DNA of 64,000 nt. It comes from Moniliophthora roreri. Taxonomy: Eukaryota; Basidiomycota; Agaricomycetes; Agaricales; Marasmiaceae. The notes beneath the pieces were generated by a model. The model did not search any database and was not told the origin of the DNA. It saw nothing but the letters and a program-made list of their open reading frames with translations. Below, in pieces: positions 11,987 to 24,700 of this stretch. Within the stretch, counting starts at the first letter, position 1; each line of letters starts with the position of its first letter. The stretch is taken from assembly GCA_001466705.2 (NCBI GenBank), contig LATX02000123.1, forward strand, positions 62,001-126,000. The letters are read 5' to 3'. The translations under genes and the position numbers were made by a program.

Positions 11987-12102
11987 CGCGAAGGTAAAGA
12001 GAAGGAAGCGTTACCTAATTCGGCCTTACCTCCTCGTTCTCTCATGCGATCGTTTCGGTAGCAAGTGCCGCGTACCAGAGCATCTCCATAGAGTCGTTCG
12101 AA
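11987..12102. promoter_or_regulatory. bidirectional promoter between ALG2 and VPS39
   Basis: Only 116 bp separate the two ATGs, so both leaders and core promoters overlap. No TATA box is visible, as is usual for housekeeping pairs. Pyrimidine/purine-rich blocks (for example GAGAAGGAAG) are present. Confidence 0.6.
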
Positions 12103-13175
12103 ATGGCCCCGTTCTTGACCCCGAAACCGATTCTATCAGGATTCAAGGAGAAGATTGACTCTCTGACCACGCATGGTAATACCCTCGTATCTCCTCTTAG
12201 CATATCAATGCTGACCTTGTGCTACAGGTGACAGATTGTATCTCGGGACTTCGACCGGAAACCTTCACATATATGGCGTCGACAATAGCGAGGAAGATGA
12301 AGTCCTGTCGTTGGTGGAAGTAAAGAAAGGTCTTACTCGAAGGTCTATCGAGCAATTAGGGTTCATTAAGGACATCAACTCCCTCGTCGTTCTCTCAGGT
12401 ATGTTATTTGAAACCTATATCCTTTCAGCTCATCTCAGTTCAATATAGAGTCTACTGTGACCTTGTTCCCACTACCCACTTTCTCGCCTCCAACTGTCTT
12501 GAACAATGCTAAAACCGCATTCTCGTTTGCAATCCACTCAATGGTTCGGCATGTGTTACCGGATGGATCCTTAGAACAATCCTCGGACAGTTTCTTTAAA
12601 CCAAAGGCCATCCCGACACTATTTACTCGCCTCGTGGTGGGTTGCCAGAGGAGGGTTGTCATATACAGTTGGAAGGATGGTGACGCGCAAGAAGTCAAGG
12701 TGCTGTGGCTACAGAAACCCACCTCTCTCTCTGTTACCCACTAACATGACTACAGGAGTACCCACTACCTCACTCTCCACGAATAATTTCCTTCATGGAC
12801 GACGACCATGCATGCTTTGCTTACCCCGCAAACGAGTATGCTATCTTTTCATTCGACAAATTAACATGCACGGACGTCTCCATGCCACTACCCACTGCTG
12901 GCGCCGCGTCGACAATGGGTAAACTCTCGGGTCTGACTGGATACATGGCCCTTGGACTCGGCGCGAAAGCTAAACCTGGAGTTGCACATCTGAACGATAA
13001 TGATACTCTGGTATTGAGGGACAGTATGTTCAGTTCTATTTTAGTACCAGATCACATACCGATGCCTTTCAGATGAGGGAGTCATTATTGGCAAAGATGC
13101 AAAGCCAGCAAAGTCGACCACCGTTTCATGGCCTGCACCGCCTGAAGAGATTGGTGTGTCTTCGTTCTCTCGTTC

Positions 13176-13215
<40 letters not shown>

Positions 13216-16140
13216 ACTGAAACATGTCGTCTAGCTTTCCTTAAACCATACCTCTTCTCCATTCTTCCTGCTGGTACGTTTTCACCAACAACCACCATAC
13301 AGATACGATCGTCGATATCCCTTCTTCCCATCCAAACTTTCTCGTATCCGTTCGATCAAAGTGAAGGATCGGTACACTCTCCGCTTTCCTCTCCTCCTCA
13401 ACAGGCTACTCCAGCTGTTCCACCAAGCAACGCCACAATCAGGCTACTGACGGCATCCCAGGCGTCCAAATCACTACTGTACTTCACCACAACCCCGCTG
13501 GACAGAACAGCAGCTGCCAATGAAGGTAGCAAAATATGGCAGTTGTGGATGAAGCCATGGTCGGAGCAGATTAGTGAATTAGTCCAGTCTGGGCAATATG
13601 CTGATGCGTTGAAATTTTTGGATACTGTGGACCAAGCCGTCCTGCCGGATAGAGTGCTTTCACTTCTTTTTGTCTTCATTATGTCTCTGATCGTGCTCTT
13701 TTGTGTCTTCTTAGGACAAACGCCGAACACTCGTTAGAGCTCTTAACGCTGTAGCTCAATTCAAAGCCGGCCAGTTTGACTTTGCAATCGACGAATTTGT
13801 GGACCTCAACATGAACCCAGCCAAAGTCGTCGCACTTTATCCTGAATCCATCGCTGGAAGGTTATCCGTGCCCTCAAGCAATTGGATTACCCTGTTTGGT
13901 GGTCCAGCACAGACGACATCGAGCGCTGATGATGGGGCATCTATGGGGTCGTCAGGCGACGAGGCAAAGGAGAAGAGCGCAGTGGAACAGGAGGCCAATA
14001 CTTCTCAGGATGGAAGCAAATCTGGGCACGAGCGATCAGTAACTGCGTCGTCGTCGACTACTGAGACTGGCCTGTTAGAATCATTGAGTATGCAAGGGGG
14101 CACAGGCACACTCAGAGGCCGCTTAAAGAATCAGTTGGGCGCGTATTTGGGAGGTGTGGTGGCGAAGGAAGCTAAGGATGATGATACTGCCTCGATTCGC
14201 TCAGCTCGTGCATCAAGACCCAGGTCTACAGTCATTGATGTTCATAGTCCGTATGCGTTCCGGGATACTTGATGTGTACTGACCAACTTCACTCTAGGTG
14301 ACCTTAATCGTTCTGTAGAGAGTCTGACTCGTTTCCTCGCCGATAGGCGTCCCAAGCTTGCAGGAGCATTGGCAGCGGTTGGCATTACTCCTGCGAACCA
14401 AGCTCATGAAATCGCACCCTTGTCAGAGACATCTGTTGAAGATTTGTTCGCTATCCCTAGCGCAGCACTATCCGCACTCACGCCGGAGCAGTTACTGCGA
14501 TACGCACAGATTGTTGACACGGCATTTTTCAAGTCGTTCCTAATGATACGACCATCATTGGCGGGATCCCTCTTCCGGATAGCAAACTGGTGTGAGGTAG
14601 AGGAAGTCGAGGAGATTCTTCGAGAGCGTCGGGTTTGTGGACTCGTTTCACAAAACCTGAGAGGTTGTGCTTATCATCTTTGTCTTTTCAGATGTTTTCC
14701 GAGCTGAAAGATCTTTACCACCAAAAGAAGATGCATGGGAAAGCACTAAAGTTGCTAAGACAGTATGTCTCATAACACTTCTCCCTGCCTGAGTAGCTTT
14801 CTCACCCTTTTACAGAATCGGAGAGAAGGAAGATGACATGGAATTGAGACTGGACGACACGATACAATACCTCAAGAAACTGGACCCTGAATATCTCGAC
14901 CAGATATTTGAATATGCCCGCTGGGTATTTGATCAAGATTCGACGATGGCGCTTGAGGTAGATGTTAGCCGTCACCTTTACTGCATAGTCACTCAAATCT
15001 TTGCAGATCTTCAAATCAGAAGACGTGGAACTACCGCGTCAGGCCGTGGCGGACTACCTGGAGAACATCAATCCTAGCTTGTGCGCTCGATATCTAGAGC
15101 ACCTTATTGAAGAGAAAGGAGAGGTATCAACAGCCTTCCACGATCGCTTAGCAGAGCTATATGCCAAGATGACGCTATCTGCAAAGAAACGAGGGGACGA
15201 AAGTAAGCATTGAGATTTTGCTTTTCCACCGCTACTAGTTTTTAAGCTTGCGTTTGTCAGGGTCTCGACAGGATTTGTACGCAAAGCTTTTGACGTTCAT
15301 TGATACGACGCATTATTATCGAGTGGACCGGTTATATGGCCTTCTGTCGTCAGAAGGTCAATATACCCTGTTTATGTCGCCTTGCTCCGTACTGACTTGC
15401 ATTGCCCCACGTAGAGTTATACGAAGCGCGTGCAATACTGCTAGGAAGGATGGGTCGACATGACCAGGCTCTAGAGCTCTATGTTTACCGTTTGCATGAG
15501 TACATGAAAGCCGAAGAGTAAGGTCACACTTCATCTATTCCACATACCTACCTCATTTCGGGTCTTACTAGGTACTGCAAACGATACTATCAGGCAGGGA
15601 CACCAACTGGCAATGTCTTCCTTACACTTCTACGCATTTACCTTCGGCCAACAGCCAAGACATCTTCGGACCTTCTTCAACCTGCTCTCGACCTCATCAG
15701 TCGGCACAGTCCCCGTTTGGATACTATTGAAGCCCTTCAACTTCTCCCTCCCCTTGTCACAACGCAAGATATCAGGACGTTCCTCATCGAGGGTCTCCGG
15801 ATACCTGTCTTTGAAACCCACGTCATGCGGCAAATCAGCAAAGCACGCAACGACCAAATGTCCCGTAGACTAATGGCATTGCAGACGCGTAGAGTCAAGG
15901 TTACTGACAGTCGAATGTAAGTGCCCGACAAACCCGACAAACTCTTACGCTAACTGCTACCCCATAGATGTCCTCAGTGTCATAAACGTATTGGGAACAG
16001 CGTTATTGCTGTGCATAGTCCAAGGTAAATTGGTTTAACACGGATTTATCAAGCAGTTCTGATCGTCTTGCAGGGGAGAGGTTACTCACCATTATTGTCG
16101 AGAAGCATTTTCTCGCAAGTTGAACCAGACGAAGCACTAG
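12103..16140 (+). CDS. VPS39: VPS39/VAM6, HOPS tethering subunit
   Basis: Subunit of the vacuolar HOPS tether; binds Rab7/Ypt7 and supports fusion at the vacuole and vacuole-mitochondria contacts. The start ATG at 12103 gives MAPFLTPKPILSG, running into a CNH-type beta-propeller (LYLGTSTGNLHIYGV, VVGCQRRVVIYSW, HACFAYPANEYAIFS). The middle is an alpha-solenoid (CLH-like) region with an Asp/Ser-rich insertion. The C-terminal Vps39_2 domain holds a zinc-binding CPQCHKRIG...HYC motif, and the protein ends KLNQTKH at 16140. About a dozen short introns interrupt the gene, one holding a (CT)16 run. Order and length match fungal Vam6/Vps39; no breaks seen. Confidence 0.9.
13181..13212 (+). repeat. 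(CT)16 microsatellite inside a VPS39 intron
   Basis: An uninterrupted dinucleotide run of about 16 CT units, directly visible. It lies between the exon ending ...SWPAPPEEI and the exon starting AFLKPYLF, so it doubles as an extended polypyrimidine tract ahead of the acceptor. Confidence 0.9.
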
Positions 16141-17180
16141 TCTTCGCTCCACATCCTTCCTTCTAGTTGTATTGGATTTTGTACACGTAACAGATACATT
16201 CTAATACTTATATACCTAGCACCTTCTAACCAATTCCATGTTTTTCGAACAGCAAGACAGGTAACGTTACTCGCCTGATGGGAACCAACGACCTCCTGTC
16301 ATTGTCCTGTCACATCTTGGTCTCATCATTGCCACTTGCAACGCCTCTGTTGCCCCTCTGGACCCACGATCTCGTCGCTGATCTCCTCAAGTTCATCATG
16401 ATTCCTCCTGAAGACTGACCAGCGTTGTGTGCACCAAGAGATCCTGGTCCCTGGAAATTGGATGATCAATTGGATGATCAAGCGTGCAGTGCTAGGACCC
16501 GGCAAAATGGGTGGTGAGGTCGATCTCAGGTTTGGACAAGGATGCCTGGAAGGCCCCGCGAGTTTCGTTTGTCGACCAAATTAGCAGTCTGAGTATGTCC
16601 GGCACTCATCTACAAGGGCCACAGGCTGCCCCACAGGAGCACCTAGGACAATGACGAACACCAATTGTTGAAACTATGAATAATGTACAAGTTACAATAG
16701 TATATCCTTGCAGCTAGCTACCTGACTGAGCTCTCTTTTGCACTACCTATCTCTATATGTATCATATCGCCTGATTTTGACCTCTAGATGATCCAAACCA
16801 CTTCGATAGTCAATAAAAACGCGCTTCGCGATTTTTTCGAGTTCTTTAAGGGCCATATGCTGGTCGATCACCCCGTTCTCAGGTTTGGACAAAATACCGC
16901 CCCAAACCGGAAATTTTCAGAACGGCCTTGCCACCCATTTTGCAGGTCCTGCAGTGCTCCACAGATCCATTCCAAGGAAATTTAAATTGATCAGTGACGC
17001 CCTCAAAGGACAAGAGAACAATGGGATCCGAAAGGGTGGGCCTTAGTTCAAACTTTGACGCCGGGTACACCGTCGGCTACAAAAGGCGAGCGGAGTGGCG
17101 ATGTATGTTTACTTTCCTTTTCACGACTAAACGACCACGAATCAGAGCAGTGCTCAGATCTAATTCTGCGCAGAATAATC
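16141..17180. other. intergenic with diverged repeat copies
   Basis: Gene-free spacer downstream of VPS39. It contains related sequence blocks in direct and inverted orientation (listed separately) that look like remnants of a small mobile element. No transposase frame is recognisable. Confidence 0.5.
16484..16970. repeat. imperfect inverted and direct repeats, MITE-like remnant
   Basis: A 13-mer GCAAAATGGGTGG at 16502-16514 recurs inverted at 16931-16943. Flanking bases also match imperfectly (a GCAGTG...AGGACC block before it and GAGGTCG/CAAGGCCG after it). Separately, CTCAGGTTTGGACAA at 16525-16539 repeats directly at 16878-16892, each copy preceded by a GGTCGATC block. The pattern fits nested, decayed copies of a short repeat; no terminal inverted repeats or target duplication could be fixed. 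Confidence 0.55.
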
Positions 17181-17187
17181 TATAAAA
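17181..17187 (+). promoter_or_regulatory. TATA box of the lactonase gene
   Basis: TATAAAA lies about 80 bp before the ATG at 17268, with a pyrimidine-rich leader between them. It is a good match to a fungal TATA promoter. Confidence 0.6.
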
Positions 17188-17267
17188 CCCGATCATTCAA
17201 CTAACCAACCCCCCACACATTCTACCTCGTCAATCCTTCACCAGAACTCACTCTCCTTCCCGTTCGG

Positions 17268-18629
17268 ATGGTTAACTTCACGATTCTCGCCGGCGGATTC
17301 GCCGTACCTGGTTTCATTGCCACCTATAATTTCGACTCAGACGCGGGAGCCTTGTCTTTGGTGCGCCAGAGCGAAACTGGTGATAGTCCCTCATGGATTG
17401 CTTCCCATCCCCAAAACCTTAGCATTCTCTAGTACGTTTCACGGGCTGTTTCCGATTTTTCTTTGATTGATGTGATTTCAACAGCGCCGTCAATGAGATC
17501 TCGCCAGTTGGAAATTTGCAGTCGCTTTCAGTGGCAGAAGACGGATCGGTTACAGTCGTGGACACGGTTTCCACTGGCGGTAACGGCCCAACCTTTACAA
17601 ACCCGCTTTCAACTGGGGAGGTGTCTGCAATGAACGTGAGTCACAGTCTCTTGTCGCTGACTCATTCTCGTTGATCATGTCACCTAAAGTTCGGATCACC
17701 AAATTGCACATTCGTTGCGACGGACCCCAATGATCCTCTCAAGTTCTTGGAATCCCCTGTCCTATCATTCCCCGTGCCTGAAGGGGCCCCATCCAACCCG
17801 CACATGTCACTTGAACATAATGGGGAAATCTTCGTTCCTGATCTCGTAATTTTTTCTGCCCGTCTCTTACTCTACTCGTTCACTCATTCTTTCAAACAGG
17901 GCGGAGACAAGATTTGGCGCGTCGTCAATGACGGAGCACCCGGCAACTTCAAGGTACAAGGACAGATCGATATCGACGCTGGTGCTGGCCCAAGGCACAT
18001 TGCTATCCATGGTCCGTACCAAGTTTTGGATCGTTAAAAATGCTGCTAATACCCCAACAGATGACATTCTTTTCACAATACATGAGAAAACTTCTACCCT
18101 TACTGCTCAACGCATTCCTCCTGCCCCCAATGGCACCGCGTTCCCTCTCCTCGCTAATGTCTCCATCATTCCCCCCAACCCGCTGAATGGGACCAAGTTT
18201 GCCGCGGCTGAAATCCTCATTTCAACGCCGACGGAAAAGTTCCCCAACCCACTCATCTATGTCAGCAACCGTAACATTGGTGAAACCATTGACCCTAATG
18301 GAGACACTATCGCCATCTTTGAATTCCAGAACGGCACCACCACCAGCACCGGTGGCAGTGGAACTTGCAAGGCTCGCCGACACGCCCGAGAATTCCGCAA
18401 GCGTGAGGGTGAAGCACTCACTTTACTTGCTCAGGTGCCTACTGGCCTGCAACAGATTCGCAGCATGGCACTCGGAAGGGTTGATGACGGCGGAGATGAG
18501 TTCATCATCGCTGGAGCGAACACTGTTGGTGGTGTTGCCGTCTTCCAAAGGGTTGATGGAGGCCGTAATTTGACGCTGGTCGCAAGAAATGAGGAGATAG
18601 CAAACAGAACGAGTTTCGTATTTGTGTAA
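17268..18629 (+). CDS. lactonase-type seven-bladed beta-propeller protein
   Basis: Member of the lactonase / 6-phosphogluconolactonase-like propeller family, which in fungi also includes carboxy-cis,cis-muconate cyclases. A role in sugar or aromatic lactone turnover is likely, but the substrate is not readable. The start ATG at 17268 opens MVNFTILAGGFAVPGFIATYNFD, a first propeller strand with no obvious signal peptide. Five or six exons join in frame. Blade-like repeats include YAVNEISPVGNLQSLSV, PHMSLEHNGEIFVPDLGGDKIWR, GAGPRHIAIH, PLIYVSNRN and the closing GGVAVFQRVDGGRNLTLVA. A Gly/Ser/Arg-rich loop sits in the last third. It is the first gene of a metabolic block with the NCS1 permease pseudogene and hydantoinase. 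Confidence 0.8.
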
Positions 18630-18832
18630 ACGCTGGATGATAGTACAATGAGGTATTGACGGTGTTTATAACACTGCTAGGACAGTCAATTTTTGTATTG
18701 GGGCTTTCTTTCGAATTCGACAGTTGTAGCGTTAGCGCCCCGCAAACGTGAAATACCTCGAAATTTCATCCCGTTGAAGTAAAATATTGTACATCATGAG
18801 AAGTAATAGGCGTGCTCAAAAATCAAAGTCAT

Positions 18833-21021
18833 TCACGTTCTCGCAGCTGGTAACTGCATCACGGACTCAATATCTGAGCCAGTCTTCTCGTCTTTCTCGC
18901 CTAGTGAGCCAGAGTCTGGGGTCGACAATGAAGGTGCCATGCACATCCTCCTTGCTTCATCGGTTGTGAATGTGCCGAAGACGTCAGTGTCATTGACTTG
19001 TTCGACATTCGAAGGCGGAAATATGAAGTTGACAACATAGGATGACAGGAATGAAAAATCCTACCGTATGTTATTCGGCGAGTTAGGCTTGAATAGAGGA
19101 CCACTTCCCGAGGAAGAACGAGATAGAACAATGGCTTGGGAGCGAGGAGGTCGTCTTCGACTGTTCTATTCAGTCCGCCTACCGTCGGCGCCCACCCTGC
19201 GATCCAAACTGGGATGGCACGCCGGTTGACTACATGATGGAAGAAATAACCACGCAATTGGTACAGCCGGCTTAGCTTGATCTTCTGCTTGCGAATTAGA
19301 AATAATCACAGGTCGTGGTACCCATGATAGGTGCAAGGAAGACTGAGAAGGATGAGAGCAGAGCGACGAATGTTGCTGCACGGTTGACCAGCTGCCATGG
19401 CTGGCAAATTCAAGCAGCGAAGAAAGTAACAATAGCACCACGGCGGATGTTGATGTAGCGAGGGAAGATACCGGCAAGGCCAACCCCACCTGCTACCGCA
19501 TTACCACAAATGTTCCCAAATCCAGACCAGATACAATAAGCTATGAGTCGGGGTCAGGACCTCACGGAGGGAATAATGCTCGCTGTCAATGCAAAGCCCA
19601 GGGCGAGGAAAAAACACGCATACTTTCGCTTTTGCACTACCAACAGTGCCGTCTTCATCATGCATCATCCTCAACAGCAAATCCGGAGTATTCCAGTAGA
19701 TTGCCCCATGAAGTTTCTGGGCGGCCGCGGTAATGACGAGGCCAACGAAACTAACGAGTGTTCCCGTGCAGAATAAACATGCAATAGTGGCCAAGATGTA
19801 TCTTTGAGCTGGTTTGGGGGATCTGGCGTAACGTGAAAAGTCCGAGCCGCTGGTCATACCGGCAGCCTATTGAAAGGTCTTTCAGTACCGAATCATTCCA
19901 TGATCGACGTTCAAGAGGTACTTGCCTTTCCACCAACGACACTGTTGATACATTTGAGTATTATCCAACTCGAATTTCAATCTAGCTCCTCGAGGACTGA
20001 GGTATCTTGCTTGGGGAACAGAACACAGGGCCGACACCCTTGGCAACGGAAAGCGACCAGATGACTAGGATGAAGGCACGTATTCAGTGTATAACATTAC
20101 AAGCGCCTTTGTTTTACTCACGCATACAGATCCATTGCTGCACCACAATAGATGCAAATCACTTGGAATGGTCTTCTGAACTTCTCTGGTGGGTTCCACA
20201 GGAATGGAATAGAGCAAAACCAGAAGAGAAAGAATCCGACCATCTCAGACACCGTTGCTGGGGTGTTTCCCGGTAACGCTAATTAAAAAGAAGGGTTAAT
20301 AGTCAAGCATGGCCGAGGAGAACGAATATAAAAAGCTCACAATATTGGCCCAGGCTCTGGAAACTCGGAAACACTGCAGTCATGCGGACTGCAACTAAAT
20401 TTCCTCCAGTCCAGCACTGAACCGCATTCCAAATGAAACTGAGTAGCACGTAATTAGCGGAATGTAACTTCCATGATTCTGAATGGTGAGCCCGATATGC
20501 CATCGAAGACCGCATCACGCAACGAATATTGAGAAAAGGCCTCTGATGAAGCGACCAATGGTAATGACACCCATAGCCTGACCTACTGATAATCCCGCCG
20601 TAAGGAAACTGTTGGGGATCTGCCATGTAGCCGCCTGACGTGGAAAGGTTGAATAACGTGTCCAGTAGGATCACAGAACCACTTCTTAAGATCCAGAGAT
20701 CCGAGAGCCCAATATTCATAGTATTCCGGGATTCCATCTTCTCCGACTATAATACAGAAGGTTTGAGCGATGTGGGATATCGTTTATTAGGCGAAGCACT
20801 CACTGCGGTGGAAGAGGAATGAGGCCACAGTTAGACCAGGCATCATCAATCCTCTCCTAGTGTTTTTCATCCACAGGAATCACTAGTCTTGTGAAACCGA
20901 TGGGCGAGGTAGCTGAGAGTCATACGGTGTCGGGGCGGGAAACACGAAAACCGGGGAAGGCATCCAAACTTGTATGCGTCGGGTCTAATGAGGACTTGAT
21001 CATAGTCTTGATGAAGTTCAT
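18833..21021 (-). pseudogene. NCS1-family nucleobase/hydantoin permease, decayed
   Basis: NCS1 symporters import uracil, allantoin, cytosine or hydantoins. The likely start is the ATG at 21021 (MNFIKTMIKSSLDP). Family landmarks in order are DAWSNCGLIPLPPQ, WNAVQCWTGG, VGFFLFWFCSIPFLW, GVGPVF.SPSKI, SGSDFSRYARSP, GVGLAGIFPRYINIRRGA, LAPIMG and a C-terminal tail ending near 18833. Defects: a TGA at 19410-19412 replaces the Trp expected in the AAW...PW segment; a one-base loss near 19296-19304 shifts the frame within CDYFLIRKQKIK; and the early membrane region (about 20500-20730) cannot be kept in one frame. The gene is divergent from the hydantoinase at 21789, with about 770 bp between start codons. 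Substrate is inferred from family and context only. Confidence 0.75.
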
Positions 21022-21788
21022 GGTAATTTCTCTTCTTCTTCTGACCTTCCCTATCTTTGTGAGATTAGCCCTGAGGCCCAGTGATGACAAATTGGAACCT
21101 GGAGGATGCGACTTCATTGATACCGAAAGGCCGAAGCACGGGTGATGACGGTGCAACTAAGTCTTGAGACGGACTGCACTCCACTCTGAGATTGACAATA
21201 ACACCCTGCATCATGTACTAGGGCATCAGGGATAAAAGAGGACCTGCGTGCAAAACTCCTAAAAACGAATTTTGAACGTGAAACCAGGGTGAGCCAGGGA
21301 TGAGCCTCACCTTGAGAAATTTTGTCATAATGGCAGAGTTTTATGATAGTGTACCGAGCTGTATGCTGCTGCATGAACCGCCGATAGGAAATATGACAAT
21401 ATGTATGCTCACTATTGCGCGCGAGGCCCCGAAAGGGAAACTAAAAACCTCAAAGGGCTGCCTGCCTAGACATGCCTGCCGGTGGTTGCCCTGGCCCCTC
21501 CGTCGTGACTTGATCTTGACTCGAGCCTTTAACTACTTAGTGCTACCAGTATTGGTCTCAAAATGAACGACTTTCAAGCTCAACGGATTAGAACTGAGAA
21601 TCTCGACGACTCGGACTGCCGCCCGCGACTAATTCCTGGAACGATCAGCATTATTGATTCGACATCTCAGCTTATCACGGAAATTTCAAGGATGGGAAGC
21701 CGTTCGAATTCCGCGTTTATCTCATTGGAAGAATCCAGAAAAGCTGGGCTTCAAGAGCTAGACACTTCAGGATCAATTCTGACTAAAC
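21022..21788. other. intergenic between divergent permease pseudogene and hydantoinase
   Basis: Shared upstream region of the two divergent genes. Only short frames without motifs are seen, and no TATA box is obvious near 21789. Confidence 0.5.
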
Positions 21789-24700
21789 ATGTCCACGACC
21801 AAGCCCTACCTGCGTATTGGTGTGGATGTTGGTGGAACCAATGTGGGTGGAGTCAGTGCAATCAGGAAAGCACTCTTCGCTGACTCGTGTTTCCAGACGG
21901 ATGCCGTTCTTCTTGATCCAATTGCGATTTCCTCACATAACCGAGGAATCTTGTCGTGGTTCGTGAACTGTTGCGTTACTTGAAATGTTTTGAGACTGAC
22001 TTCCCTACAGGCATAAGTCCCCAACAACAGCAAATCCAAGCGAGGGGATTGAGAACGTAGTCAAAGCCCTTCTCCAAAATGCAGAAGTTGATGCTCAGAG
22101 TATTGCAAGTGTGACAATCGGCACTACGGTGTGTGCCAACTACTTCTATTTGATAACCTGCTGAAGACAATTTATACTAGCATTTCATCAACGCAGTTGT
22201 TGAGAAAGACCAATCGCGCCTCGCACCTGTCGCTGTCCTACGCCTTTGTGGTCCATTCTCCCGTTCTGTCCCTCCTGGGGTCGACTGGCCATCAGATCTT
22301 CGCAGCATTATCTGTGCATACTGTGGATTCCTCGATGGTGGACTCGAAATTGACGGGCAAATCATCAGACACATAAACGAAGAACAGGTCAAGGAAGAAT
22401 GCGAGAAAATCAAAGTCGTAGGAATCCGCTCCATCGTTGTCAACGGCATATTTGCACCAGCGGATGTTATGGGTGAACGGCAGGAAGAGAGAGTAGGCGA
22501 ATGGGTCAAGAAGTACTACCCGGAAGCAGAAGTTGTCCTTTCCAAGAAAGGTGAGATAGCCTATTCTTCGTACCAAGTGTACTCAAACTTCAGTGCGTAT
22601 CATAGTTGCTAATCTCGGGTTCATCGAACGTGAAAATGCCGCCATTCTTAATGCCTCCATTCTTGCCTTTGCTCGCCGCACAATCTCTCAATTCCAAAAG
22701 GCCATTCATCACCGCCTCGCTCTATCGTGTCCCGTTTTCTTGACGCAGAATGACGGCACAATTCTTCAAGCGGAGGACGCAGCTCGTCTACCCATACGCA
22801 CATTCAACAGTGGTCCCACAAATTCGATGTGTGGTGCTGCATTCTTAGTCAAGGGAGCTGGTCCTGCCGAGGCTAGTTCCAAAAAGGAGAATATGCTTGT
22901 CGTCGATATAGGCGGTACCACGACTGGTCAGTCTTGTTATACTTTATCTGAGGAGCAAATCGGTTGACATACTCAAAAAGACGTTGGTATGCTGCTACCA
23001 AGTGGTCTACCACGACAGGCTGCCGCGGTAACCGAAATTGCTAGTGTCAGAATGAATTTCTCGTGTCCCGATGTAAAAAGGTCGGCTCTTAACATCCTTG
23101 GAGTGTTGGCGAATGCTGATGAAATCACGGACAGCATTGGTCTTGGTGGTGGTTCCATCGTCCGCTTACACGACTCCCAGCCTCGCCTCAGCATTGGCCC
23201 AGATTCAGTGGGCCATCGCATAACAGAACGTGCTCTTGTCTTCGGTGGTGATATCCACACCACTACTGACTACGCTGTTGTTTCCCAATCTTTAACTCGA
23301 TCCGATTCTTCTTCGCAGTCAATCGGTAACAAGCAGCTGGCTCTTGACGAGTTGAAAAAGATAACGACGGATGTATTGGACTTACTGAATGAGCATGAAG
23401 TGACCGTGAGGAAGATGCTGGAGGGCATCATTGATAAGATGAAGACCTCTGCTGACGATGTGTCAGTGCTGCTGGTCGGAGGCGGCGCAGTCATTGTGTC
23501 GCCCGATCAGGATGACAAGGTAGTTCTGAATGGAGTCAGCAGGGTCATAAGGCCAGAGTACTCGGGTGTGGCTAACGCTATAGGCGCAGGTATGCTTTTT
23601 TTTCGATTTCAAATTGAGCTTGTGACATGATCTGGTGTCCCTCGTAGCCATAGCTCGTGTGTCTGGAATTGTGGATGTCGTACTTAATACAGAAGGGAGG
23701 ACCACAGCGTCGGTGCTTGAGGAGGTATCAAAGATTGCTATAGGCCGTGCAGTCGAGAATGGTGCTGTACGCGAGACAGTAGAGATTGCTGAGATGGATG
23801 CGATCCCGATTCAGGTGGGTGTCACACGCCTAGTCAGTACTTACAGAGAACCTATTCCTGTCCACAGTATGTGGCCAACAAGTGCAGGGTCATCGTGAAA
23901 GCCATCGGTGACTTCGACTTTACCCGTGTTCCATCCGTCACAGAACAGGAAGAATCCTTTCAAGTCGATGCCGCTACCTCCGATTACACGAAGAATCCCC
24001 TGAAAGACAAGGAGAAGACAGAAACCCCTTCCGTGCATTCTGCCGGGTTCATATCTTCCTACAAACCTGCCATTATCGCCAACGAGCGTGGTCACGAATG
24101 GGTTTTATCCGAACTGGATCTTGAATGGATATCGTGCGGTTGTTACATCCTCGGGACAGGCGGTGGTGGCACACCGTATCCCCATTTTGTACGGCTGAGA
24201 GAGATGATGCGGAACGGTGCAAAAGTCAGAGTCGTTGAGCCGGCGTGGTTGACAGATACTGATGTCGTTGCGTGTGGAGGTGCTAAAGGAAGTCCTACCG
24301 TTAGTATGGAGAAGCTACCGGGAGACGAGTGAGTGATCCTGTCCGCAATTCGACTTTGTCGTATTGAAGATAAGTGGCTGCAGGATGATTGAATCTCAAA
24401 ATACGGTGTATAACTATTTGGGATATAAACCTGTCGCTGTGATTGATCTCGAGATTGGTGGCGGTAACGGTTTACAAGGTGAGGAAGGATGACTTGGAGT
24501 CTAATGAGCTACTCGTCGACAACTACAACACAGGTCTCATTCTCGGTGCATCGACAAACATGAATATTCCAACGATCGATGGAGATTGGATGGGACGTGC
24601 GTACCCTGTGGCATGGCAGATCACTCCAGTGGTATGGGGTGGCGACAAGGCGCAATTTGTTCCTACAGCTATCTCTGACGGAAACGGTAACAATATGGTA

